In this document: positions 41,517-51,435 of the stretch, one piece after another | How the letters are laid out: every line of letters starts with the position of its first letter | How positions within the stretch are numbered: the first letter of the stretch is position 1 | From: Neckera pumila | Taxonomy: Eukaryota; Streptophyta; Bryopsida; Hypnales; Neckeraceae | Length of the DNA stretch: 64,000 bases | Reading direction: 5' to 3' | NCBI GenBank assembly: GCA_963969595.1 | Contig: OZ018410.1 | Coordinates: 31,996,913-32,060,912 of the forward strand | Made by a program: the position numbers and the translations under genes | The notes under the pieces: generated by a model | Seen by the model: the letters and a program-made list of their open reading frames with translations, nothing else | Databases searched by the model: none | Told to the model about the DNA's origin: nothing

Positions 41517-43107
41517 ATGGAGCCCACGGAGCTGAAGCTGAAAGGGCCGACGGAGACAACTACGGGGAGCGAGGAGGGCGTCTTGCCCGCGAGACTGGCC
41601 GTGGTGGAAGCAGCTGCAGCTGTTGCAAACGAGCCCAGAGGAATGAAGCGCAGTCGCCGCGACCGAGGCTCATCCGCCAAGGAGCGCATTAGCAAGATGC
41701 CAGCCTGCGTTCCGGGCAAGCGAAGCTCCATCTACAGGGGCGTCACGCGCCATCGTTGGACGGGGCGCTACGAGGCGCACTTGTGGGACAAGAGTACGTG
41801 GAACGAAGCACAGAACAAGAAAGGGAAGCAAGTCTACTTGGGAGCTTACGACGATGAGGAAGCAGCTGCGAGAGCTTACGATCTCGCCGCTCTCAAGTAC
41901 TGGGGTCCGGGGACTTTGATCAATTTCCCAGTGACGGATTACGCTCGCGACGTGGAGGAGATGCAGTCGGTGTCGCGGGAAGAGTATTTGGCCTCCTTGA
42001 GGCGGAAAGGGAGTGGGTTCTCCCGCGGCGCGGCCAAGTTCAAGGGGATGACGCGACACCCGTCCTTGGGAAGATGGGAGGCTCGTCTCGGTCAGGTTCT
42101 TGGAAACAAATACTTGTATCTGGGAAATCCCAGTGGCAACTTGTCGCAAGAAGAAGCCGCTGCTGCCAGCTTTGATATTCAAGGTCTCGAGTACCGAGGT
42201 CTGAACTCCGTCTCCAATGTCGATCTCAGCAGGTGAGCACTGAATCCTCTCCTCAATTTTGTCCTCTTTCCTTGAATCCTTGAATCTTACCACCTGGGGT
42301 CACAACGTTTTCAATGCGACGTACCGGCAGTTTGAATGTGTGACTAATGTGCTGCGGTCGTAATGGTGTGGCAAGAATGCAAGTCAATCTAGAATGCCAT
42401 CCTAGAGAGGGACGTAACATACAGGTTTCAGTGTAGCTGACAAATCTGCGTTCAATCTGTGTCCACCTGTTTTCAGGTACATTTCGTGGTTGCGACCGGA
42501 GCGATCACAGACAGCTGCAGCGCCGTCAGCGGCCACCCCAGCTGCACCTGCTGCTGCAACACCGTCAAAATTGAAAGAGGAGGAGGAAGGCGGTGCGAGT
42601 CCCACATCGTGGGATGATGTGCCTTCCTTGCCCGACGATCAATCCCAGCCAAGTGAAGGACATCAAGCTTGGCCAGGTCAAGCCAGCGAGCCCTACCAGC
42701 TTCCCTCTCTCGGAGTCGTGCATTCTAATCTCCTCAAGAAAAGCTCCACCCCGTCAGCACTCAGCCTGCTCTTGACCTCGTCCATTTTCAAGAGCATGCG
42801 TGAACGGTCCTCTCATGCACCCGGTACGGACGTGCACACGAAGTTTGATCCCGGGGTTGAGGTCGGAGCTTCATTTCTACCTGGTCCGAGTACGAGTCAC
42901 TTGTACGACGAGACCAGCAGCGAGATGTTTAGTCCTCACCTCAATGCGCAATACGAGATTGGCTTTCCCCCCAGCTATGGAGCCTCTGCGCACGAAGGGG
43001 TTGAAGTCGCTGTGGTTGGTTCTCAAGGTCCTCCGTTCTCACAGAGCCCTGCCTACTGGGATCCCTTTGCACCGCCTCTGACATCACAGCAGCTGACATC
43101 ATGTTGA
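41517..43107 (+). CDS. WRI1-like: WRINKLED1-type double-AP2 transcription factor, 2 exons
   Basis: A nuclear DNA-binding protein of the AP2 family, WRI1 branch, whose flowering-plant members activate glycolytic and fatty-acid synthesis genes. Exons are 41517-42232 and 42477-43107, joined AG|G across a GT-AG intron, giving 448 residues. A basic KRSRRDR at 44-50 may be a nuclear signal. The first AP2 domain (about 71-138: [20 protein letters not shown], then [20 protein letters not shown]) and the linker [17 protein letters not shown] match WRI1 closely. The second (about 173-236: [26 protein letters not shown]) is diverged and carries a small insertion ([10 protein letters not shown]) before its helix. 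YISWLRP follows. The remaining 200 residues are Pro/Ser-rich. WRI1 genes usually have several introns and a tiny VYL exon; here both domains lie in one exon. A role in lipid control is inferred from family only. Confidence 0.9.
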
Positions 43108-44196
43108 GATCACATGTTGCAGTTGGATTAAATGGTTTTCTCCAGTTGGTGTCGACCAGCAGATCAGCATTCTAGAGCTAGAAATACATGCGGGAATCTG
43201 CAAGACTTCAAACATGGCCAGAATGGCAGGATTTTGTCAATAGCTTCGATGTAAGCTCTAGTCTTGGCCAGACTGATCTGCAACAAGAGGCACCTGAGAT
43301 CACTTGTGGTGTGGCCTTCAGCTTCAGTGACAATTGAAGTGCACAGACCAAGCAATCGAATTGAAGAGGCTATTGCAAGTTCACATCCTCATGACGACTC
43401 TGGCCGGCATGATTGGCATCGCGAATCTGCATCACGACACATTCAGACTGCAGCAATTTATTCATCAAGGCATTCAGGTCATGCAGATTTGCTCTTGAGT
43501 GCCCACGAGGTGCACTTTCTTAAGGTTTAATTTAATCTCCCAATCCCCGAGTGAACGAGGGGTTGCGTGAAGGCAGCTCGTTGTTAGCCGCCGAGTACCG
43601 GTACAAATTTTGTAGATAGATAGTGGTGACGTAAATCACATCATTATTGCCATTCATTGCTGTCCTCTGAAGACGGCACCTGTTGATATATTCACTCATT
43701 GCAATTCCAATAGTCCATTACACATATTTTCTAACATTTTAGTCGCGTTACGCAGCTGCTTCCATGCTCAGTTTCTTGTTATGGAAGTGAGGTTTGATGA
43801 GGTTCAGTGGTTAAAAATCCTTGGCAGATATAGCCAACACTGTGAGACTTACCGTCGGAGATTGTCAACCATTCAGGACTTGCAGCATCTCTGGGCAAAC
43901 CATGTCAGACACATCCTGATTCCAACCCTGAAACCACCCTGAAACCTAACTATTCCGACCTCAGGCATGATCGGTATTATTTTTGAATCCAGCAGGGAAC
44001 TCCTTCATGCTTTCATTGTGATGACCTAAAAATGGTAATCACGTGAGATTGGTATATGAGATGCTCATTTAGTAACAGTTGCTGATCAACGAGAACCAAA
44101 AAGTTCATATGTTCCCAATGGTCCTAGAACCATGATCGTTACAAATTGGATTTACAGTCTTTACGTCTTTTGTGCAACTACTGGAAAAATTAGGTC
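43108..44196. other. Convergent 3' regions of the AP2 and ankyrin genes
   Basis: Both neighbouring genes end here, so this should hold both 3' UTRs. Base composition stays genic for about 500 bases past the AP2 stop. An 88-codon open frame at 43,264-43,530 has no domain. No repeats were recognised. Confidence 0.5.
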
Positions 44197-44928
44197 TCAA
44201 CTACCCTCCGTCATAGCCTTCGCGGCATCTAACAGAATAGGGAGAAACTCCTCGGATGCCCGACCAAGCACGGTGTACTCCTCCTTGTCTTGAGCATCGA
44301 CATCAGCGTCATGGCGCACCAGAAGAAGTGCCACACGACGGTTATCGCAAATGACCGCATGCATTAGCGGTGTCTGTCCCGTGCGGTCTCTGGCTTCGAC
44401 ACCCGCCCCCGCCTCCAACAACACTTCACACATCTCCGCATGCCCTGCGCTGGCGGCCCGATGCAACGGCGTGCATCCCACGTCATCCTTCTTGTTGATC
44501 TTGGCGCCGCTCTTGATGAGAAGATTCGCGATCTCGCCGTGGTTCTTGCTCGCGGCGTAATGCAGAGCCGTTCGTCCTCCGTTGTTCCCTGCTCCCACGT
44601 CCGCGCCAAGCGCAAGCAAAACCTCCACAACCGCCTCCCGGCCGCCGCTCACAGCAGAATGCAGCGGCGTCCAGCCTTCCTCATCGCTCACATTCACCAA
44701 AACCTTGGTATCACTCGCGCCCTCCGCGATCGCCTTCACCACCTCCACATGCCCGTTCGCAGCGGCGACGTGAAGAAGTGTCCGCTCGTCTTCGTTGCGC
44801 AGCAGACGTGACTTCTTAAAATCCTCCTCCGAGAGCTTCTCAATGAACTCCAAGTTTCCTTTCCCCGCAGCCTCAAACAGAGCATCCGCATCAACTGCTG
44901 CTGACCCCAATCCCACCATAGCCTCCAT
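44197..44928 (-). CDS. Gankyrin/PSMD10-like ankyrin-repeat protein, single exon
   Basis: Counterpart of Arabidopsis At2g03430, annotated as a 26S proteasome non-ATPase subunit 10-like protein. In animals and yeast, gankyrin chaperones assembly of the proteasome ATPase ring through Rpt3. The protein is 243 residues. After MEAMVGLGSA and DADALFEAAGKGNLEFI, it has about six ankyrin units: DERTLLHVAAANGHVEVVKA, GWTPLHSAVSGG, GRTALHYAASKNHGEIANLL, GCTPLHRAASAGHAEMCEVL, GQTPLMHAVICDN, and a last EYTVLGRAS unit ending in DAAKAM. These follow the plant family residue by residue. An in-frame ATG 126 bases upstream would add 42 residues not found in the family, so 44,928 is taken as the start. No introns are visible. 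A telomere-like ACCCTAACCCTAA and a TGGGCC site lie upstream. Confidence 0.92.
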   Translation of the reverse strand: MEAMVGLGSAAVDADALFEAAGKGNLEFIEKLSEEDFKKSRLLRNEDERTLLHVAAANGHVEVVKAIAEGASDTKVLVNVSDEEGWTPLHSAVSGGREAVVEVLLALGADVGAGNNGGRTALHYAASKNHGEIANLLIKSGAKINKKDDVGCTPLHRAASAGHAEMCEVLLEAGAGVEARDRTGQTPLMHAVICDNRRVALLLVRHDADVDAQDKEEYTVLGRASEEFLPILLDAAKAMTEGS

Positions 44929-45240
44929 CGTCCACCAAATTGCCCACTCTACAACAAAACTTTCCACCCTATTGCAAAGATTTCTATGCAATTGACACCC
45001 TAACCCTAATTCACAGAAGCTCCCAATTCCGTCATCGCTGTTGCCGTAAACCAATCACGCGAAACATCCTCACCGATTTCAGTCTCAAAACAAAAGCTCT
45101 ACAATCCGAGTAACAAAACAGAACACTTTCGAGGCCTCTCTGTATTTAACTTTGAGCATGCACAGTGCGAAGACGGGATATCAGCCCTGCAACGCCAAAT
45201 GGCGGGCCGGGCCTGTAACTGGCCCAATTCTTTTGCCAAC
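44929..45240 (-). promoter_or_regulatory. Promoter and leader of the ankyrin gene with telo-box and site II-like motifs
   Basis: ACCCTAACCCTAATTC at 44,997-45,012 is a double telo-box. At 45,196-45,230, the gene strand reads TTGGGCCAGTTACAGG followed by CCCGGCCCGCCA. TGGGCC is the plant site II core, often paired with telo-boxes in ribosomal and growth-related promoters. The decamer CGGCCCGCCA also occurs upstream of the AP2 gene. Confidence 0.5.
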
Positions 45241-47081
45241 AACTCCTCTTCAACTTGGAATTCCTAAACAAGCCCTCCAATTGGATTCCTAAATTTTTTC
45301 ATAGTGAGTTTGAAACTTTTGAGCACACCTTTTTTCCTTTTCTTGGAAAACTGCAAAGCGGTTAAGTGAATTGGCAACACACTAGTCATTTTTTCATGAT
45401 TTGTTGTGCAATGAACGAATCTTTTATTAAAAATTTGAAAGGTCAAAACTTAGAGACAGACATTTTGATTGTAAAGAATTTTTTTCTAGAATTTTTATTT
45501 ACACATTGGAATGTAAAGAGGCTTCAAGTTAGGAGGAAATGTTTTTCTTGAAACCGGTCAAACATAGAAAATCCCTAAATAATTGAGCCCATTTTTCAGT
45601 CAAAATCCATTGGAAATTGCCATATTTGTTGCTTTCATTCAGAAATGTTTTTTCTGGGGGGTTCTAATGATAGTCTTGTACAATACTTATAGCTTGTGGT
45701 AAAAAATTCAAAATATTTGACTATAAAATTTGGAAGATATTAGCATTCAAAGTTGGAAAGAGAAGTTTGTTGGAACAATATCCTGCAATTTATAAATGAC
45801 TTTGACTACCACTCATAAGCAATTTTAGCACTATGGACTTTGAAATCAAAAAATATTGTCTTCAAGAATTGATTTGAATGTCTAGGAAATAAATTAAACC
45901 AAAAAATTTTAGTTCAATTTATTCTTTAAAATTTCATTGAAGCAAAACTACAATAATCAATAATAGCTGTAAGACAAAATTGAAGCACAATAATCTCAAT
46001 GGTGAGTTTATTCTAGCAAGAAAATTTATCCTTGCCAAAAATAAATGTAGATTTTTTTCAAAAGTTGCATTAAAAAATGCTATAAGTTATTTTTTCAAGA
46101 AGATGCTTAGAGTGCCCAAAATTAAGATTCTCCATAAATTATTTGGCACAAGTCCAACTAAAACAAACCAAAGCTTTACATAGAGACAAAAAATAATATT
46201 TATGAAGAAAGTTCTACAAATTTAGTGGGACATTTGGTAATATTTTCCATTGTACTTGTTGAATTCAATATTGGCTTATTGTGGTATAAATATTTGTTGA
46301 GGTCAACATTTCTAGGAAGGAGACAACAAGTGCAGCGCCGGTAAATAAGAAAAGAAGACAAGAACCATACATGAAAAGGATCCAACTGTTATCTTCCAAC
46401 AATTATATAAAGTGTGCGTATAATGTTTGTTTGGATGTTGAAAACAATATAGCATTCTTAGAGAACAATTGGTTGAAGAACAAAGATACAATATTGCAAA
46501 GTTGAAGAACAAAATCTTTGGAAGTGAGAATTAGGAGTAAGTGCAAAGAACTCTCAAAATTTGAAGACATGGACTTCGTGGACTTCGTGGATTTCACTCA
46601 ATACCAAGCATGGATTGAGAATTGCATCCAAACATGCATGTTCAACATTAAGAAGGTAATGCTCAAGATGCAACCTTTATTGCTAGGATCTGGAAAAATG
46701 GAGAAGGACAAGGAATTTCAAGAGACAATGGTATGGTTGCATTGAAGGTATCTATCAAGAGATACGTGACAAAATGATGCATTGAAGGTAGCATTGACAC
46801 GAGAAGGTGGATTGTGTCTCATGTGGATCTACCTTATGCAAAGGTGGTATCCCTCTCTACACATGACCGAGAAGGTGCATTTGGAAATGTACTCAAAGTG
46901 CACATAGAAGGAATGGATAGAATTCACATACTTTTTGAAGGGTATAAAGAATTCACATAGAAGGTGCACATAGATAGAATTCTTCCTACATACCTTTTGC
47001 AGGAAAAGTGCTAAAGTCCAAGAGCCTACGTGCAACAATCTTCAAAGGCCCTTGAAGGCCCATTGAATCATCCAACCATTG
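45241..47081. other. AT-rich region with decayed TTAA-family interior sequence
   Basis: Phrases between about 45,300 and 46,180 resemble interior parts of subfamilies A and B (for example GAAGATATTAGCATTCAAAG), but no clear ends are found. A 75-codon open frame at 46,518-46,745 shows no domain. No gene is supported. Confidence 0.4.
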
Positions 47082-47722
47082 TTGACCCCTAAAGGATTTT
47101 GACTTCAAAAACGCTCCAAAATTGCCAAGTACTTCTCATACAAGTACCAAATTTTAGAACAAAAACCCTTCTTTGGACACATATAACCATAAGATCTTGT
47201 AGTGTGCTGGTTTCAGAAGATGTGAAAAAAAATTCAGAATTTTCCACTATATCAATTGCAATATATTAGGATTTGAATTGAGAAAAATCCTTTTTTTGGC
47301 CTTGTAAAAAATCAAGCAGCTGCACTTCACAAGGTCACATTTGTCTGAAAAAATGTCCAAAATGGTGGTTACTCTTTGAATTCACAATTAGTTGGCTAAA
47401 TTCTTGAAAATTTTTAGATAATTTGAAATTATACAACATATAGGAAAAAAATAGTAAATAGAAAGAAGTAGAGAATGATTCAAAACACTAATTGTTGAGA
47501 ATTTTATTATGAATTGAAAATGACAATTCAAATGGTTTTAATGTTGATATAAACAATCAACATCCAATGTTTTTATTTTCTTACAGAAACATTGAAAATT
47601 GAATTAAGTAAAGGACTTTAAAGTTTATTTTAGAGTAGATTCTCATAATTTTCATCTCATTAATCAAAATGGAATGATTCAAATCTTTCATTAATCAAAA
47701 TGGAATGATTCAAATCTTTCCA

Positions 47723-47748
47723 TCTCTCTCTCTCTCTCTCTCTCTCTC
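47723..47748. repeat. (TC)n microsatellite at the left break
   Basis: A pure TC run at the point where subfamily A homology stops. A shorter TC run (50,667-50,679) marks the point where homology resumes. Confidence 0.9.
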
Positions 47749-50666
47749 CCTTCGTACATAATTTAAACTCTTTAGTATGTATGATTGGGCAATGGTTCAG
47801 CATTTAGTATATACTAGTATCTTATAAAGGAGTTTATTTACTAATCTCCTTTTTAGTCTCATGTATTGCATGTACATACCTTTTCGCAACATGTTACATT
47901 CTTTTGGGAGGAAGTTTTTGATTAAAATTAAATAATTTCCTCACAAGAGGTCACAATTATCGTTTTGACACCATGGAACTCTTCATAGAATTTACTTTCA
48001 AGAGTTGTACCCACCCACCTCCCTTGACACTTGAACAAGTGCCAATGGATTGGTCACGAATGACATTCTTGCACATGAAGAGTCTCAGGAAGTTTCTTGG
48101 TTTGGTTGGATTCCCACCCACCTCCCTTAACACCCGCTGCGTCATACCATACCTTGGTTGACCTTTTTGTCAAGCCCACCTCTCAGTTTTAGCTTGTGCA
48201 TTTATTAGATTTTCTAATATGAATATTAAGCCCCCTTTTTTTCACAGCACCACAACTCGACCCACTGTCACATGCATTAACTACAAAGTAGTGGTCACGT
48301 AGCTTTTTGAAGCTGGATTTCCTCGTTTTGCATGCAATTACTTGGAGTTTAGCTCAAATAACCTTAAGGATTAGATTTTCCCTCCGCACAAACTGCCTTG
48401 CTAATTGCGATACGTGAATTGGCTGTAGTATTGTGCTGGTCAGTATATCGTCAGGTTTAACTTGCTCCATAGAGGTCATTGTCCTGGCATCTTGATCCTT
48501 TCCAAGACTGACTCGTCAGTTTCAACTTTCAAGGGGATATCAGAGCTTCGGAGCTCTCAAGCTGGTGCAGACGTGCGGTGTTGGTTCTGTATTTTCTCAT
48601 TGAGTTTACTGTTGTCAAGTTTGGCTTGTGTCTTGCGGCACTGATACGAGCTGGTTAACTGTTTGAGAAATACCTTCTGCAGACCGAGTGCTTCAAGTGG
48701 GAACGTACACTACGTCGATCTTGTACAAAGCGTGTCAAGGTTCTCTCAACTGGGTGATTCACCATGGTAGACGATTCTACTACTACGGGACAGGTTCTAG
48801 TGTATTTGGCATCATGTTGTTACTTGGTTTCAAATTAATAACTTTCTTTGTTCAATTCATGCAAAGGATAACAACTGGGGTTTAATTTAAGACACCTTGC
48901 GTACGTATTCTTAACAAACTACTTGGGTGTTGGGATGCATGGGCGTAGGTGAGATTATTCCCCCTTGAATTGGGCATTGGAAGTAGCTTCTGATACTTTA
49001 CGAAAATATTTTCCCCAAGTTCCCAAGACTTTTGCCGCCAGGGAGTTGTTGTATTTTTGATTTTGTACTTTTCTTGTGCATAATCAGGTCTCTTATGACC
49101 TATATTCTCGCTACATGATTTTAGTCTTTGGAGTTATGATTTTTAGGACTATTGGACACTCATTTTCTACAGCTTAAATCCATGATTTGTGTCTAACTTT
49201 TCAAAAAGAGTTTGGCAATTTGATTTGCTTGTAAAGGCCAGATGATGGTAGTTGTGTCGTGCTTCAGATTCGTCGTAATTTGTTAAGAAAGTGCCCAGTA
49301 CTGGGATGTTGTGTAATTGTCTTCTCTCTCTCTCAAATAAAACATAGCAAATAATTAACTGTTTGCATGTGAGAGTTGACTCACAACTTACACCCATTTG
49401 ATCAACGTTTGATTGAGTAATGGATTTCAGTACATGCGTGCTAGAGTTGAGATGTTTCTAGCATTGCCTTTAGGGAATACAAAGAGCTAGCAAACATTGC
49501 TGTAAAACAGCAAAGATGAACCAGTGTGAGAAGTTGACCAGATAACAACAATAAACCAGTTTGCAAACATAAACCAGATAACAAGATTATACCAGGTCAA
49601 AAACATTTTAAGGGACGAGGTATCAACCCAACTCTAACACCCTGTGTACCTTCAGAGGTGTTTCAAAACTCCCAGCCCAAGTTCATACCATGGCGTGTTT
49701 GCATGCCCAAACAGATATGCATCAAAGGATAAGCCTGATCCATGCAAGATAATGTGGCAAGATATCCGGATGCTTTGCCGCCCTTAGGCTACCTTACAAT
49801 GACTTGAGCTTGTGACGTCCCTCTTGCTCGTGTTACAGCCCTTCTGCTTTGACAACACAAACTAGCTACATCGAGATACACTGACTCAACACTACTGCTC
49901 CTTGCACCATGGATACTGAAATGGCAACTCAGGTGCCATTAATTGTAACTTGAAATTTGGTTGAGATTTGGTTTGTTGCAATGATGCTTTAATAACTTTG
50001 TTTGCTTTTGAAACAGTGTTCAATACAGCTTTAAGTTTGGTTGCCTAGTTTTATCTTTGATTTGGATAACAACTATTATCACGCTGAAGACACCTCGTAT
50101 ACGTCTGCTAACATACGTCTTGTTTGTTTGGTGGGCATGGGCACAGGTGAGGCGTGATTTCCTAAGATTGGAGCTCCAAGCTTACGGCTGTCTGTTTTCT
50201 TCCCCATGCATGAACTTTTACAATCGTCCGGTGATGCATTCCTTATTATTCTGGAATAATATAATAGGGTTCAAGAATCTTTATGTATTTTGATACCGTT
50301 GGGGTCAAGATCTGGTTAAAATTTTTTTAAAAAAAAAAGATGCTATGATTGCTATACTGGTGTCCACTTTGTGTTGACACCTGTGCCTAGTTAAACTTTT
50401 TTATTTATGAGAAGTGCATGGTCAGTTGTGATCCCGCCCTCCCTCCCAGACTTATTCAACTTGTTCTATAAACACAAGATAAGCTAAGTGCTGATCGTTT
50501 TGATAGGTCTGTGAATTGAAAGTAAGTGATTTCTCATACGAAAAAGTGCACAGACTTGGTCGTTTTTTGTGTTTTTTAGTGTTTTTACCACTCTTGAGAA
50601 TGAAATAGTACTGTCTTGACTTTGAACTGAAAGAAAGAGCCCAGAAATGGGGTGACTCGTTCGACT
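47749..50666. other. 2.9-kb segment inserted in the TTAA element, unknown nature
   Basis: This segment is absent from the two other subfamily A copies. It is noticeably richer in GC than the surrounding repeats and looks like transcribed or genic DNA. The longest open frames (about 60-80 codons, for example 48,688-48,885 and 50,057-50,293) carry no known domain. TIRs, LTR ends and Helitron ends were not seen at the margins, and each margin is a TC run. Within it, CCCACCCACCTCCCTT occurs twice, near 48,009 and 48,114. Confidence 0.5.
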
Positions 50667-51228
50667 TTCTCTCTCTCTCAAACCGATTTCAAATTTTTAT
50701 TTTTCTTAAAAGTGATTTTTTAAGAATTTTTTGAGTTGCCCACCAAGCATTGAAAATTACATATCATACAGTAACTTTTTAAGCATGCCATCAAAAGTTA
50801 CAAAAAATTTTAGGCCTTAAAATTAATCTTTGGGCAAAATGTTGTGTGAAAATTTCAAAAAAATAAAATAAAACTCCGCTTATAGTGAACTGTGTTCTCA
50901 AAAAAAGCATATTCAGTGCTTTAGGGATTAAGCTTTGGGCCATTCATGCTTAAACAATGGAAGTTTATTTGTTGTGGTAGTTTGAATGGTAGTAAATTTG
51001 AAAGAAATGTTGGTATTGAAAGGTAAGGTGGCACTCATTTTCTTAGAGTCAAATATGACTTGTGGAGGGACATTTAGAGGAGTCTCCAAATCTGTCTTGA
51101 ACTATTCTAAAGGTACAAGGCAAAGTTAGCATGGGCTTTTACTTAGATTGGAAGTCTCATACAAAAAACATTGGTGCTTCATAAAAATTTGTCCGCCATG
51201 AAAATTACGTTGCATTTTCCGTAATATT

Positions 51229-51435
51229 CACTAGAAGAAAATTGCATTAGATCCCACAAAACCATATGGGATTGGTTTTGTCAAGTTCCTAGTTTCCAAC
51301 ACAAAATTTTGCATTAGAATGCATTAAATGTGTTAAAATGCATTTTCCAACGCAAAATTTTGCGTTGGAAACTAGGAACTCAACAAAACCAATCCCACAT
51401 GGTTTTGTGGAATCTAATGCAGTTTTCTTCTAGCG
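51229..51435. mobile_element. CACTA-type MITE, 207 bp, with ATT target duplication
   Basis: It starts CACTAGAAGAAAATTGCATT, and its end reads, in reverse complement, CGCTAGAAGAAAACTGCATT. Almost the whole element folds into two arms of about 80 bp. ATT at 51,226-51,228 and at 51,436-51,438 is a 3-bp target duplication, as for CACTA/EnSpm elements. The visible differences between arms are transitions. No coding capacity. Confidence 0.88.

Larger units (their letters stand above)
47082..50931. mobile_element. TTAA-family subfamily A element, copy 3, split by a 2.9-kb insertion
   Basis: The left part starts TTGACCCCTAAAGG at 47,082 and runs colinearly with copies 1 and 2 to about 47,722. The right part resumes near 50,680 (CGATTTCAAATTTTTATTTT) and ends GCTTTAGGGATTAA at 50,931. 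The outer tetramers are TTGA and TTAA, and the ends carry point changes, so this copy is older. A 32-bp duplication (CATTAATCAAAATGGAATGA) precedes the break. Confidence 0.7.

Noticed and set aside
41670..42293. 207-codon open frame on the minus strand inside the AP2 gene
   Set aside because: It is the antisense shadow of the GC-rich AP2 exon, which carries the recognisable conserved domains.
44351..44811. Plus-strand open frames across the ankyrin gene
   Set aside because: Shadows of the ankyrin coding sequence on the opposite strand; no domain of their own.
47723..50679. Helitron interpretation of the 2.9-kb insertion
   Set aside because: The TC start is only part of a TC microsatellite, and there is no CTRR end with a hairpin on either strand.
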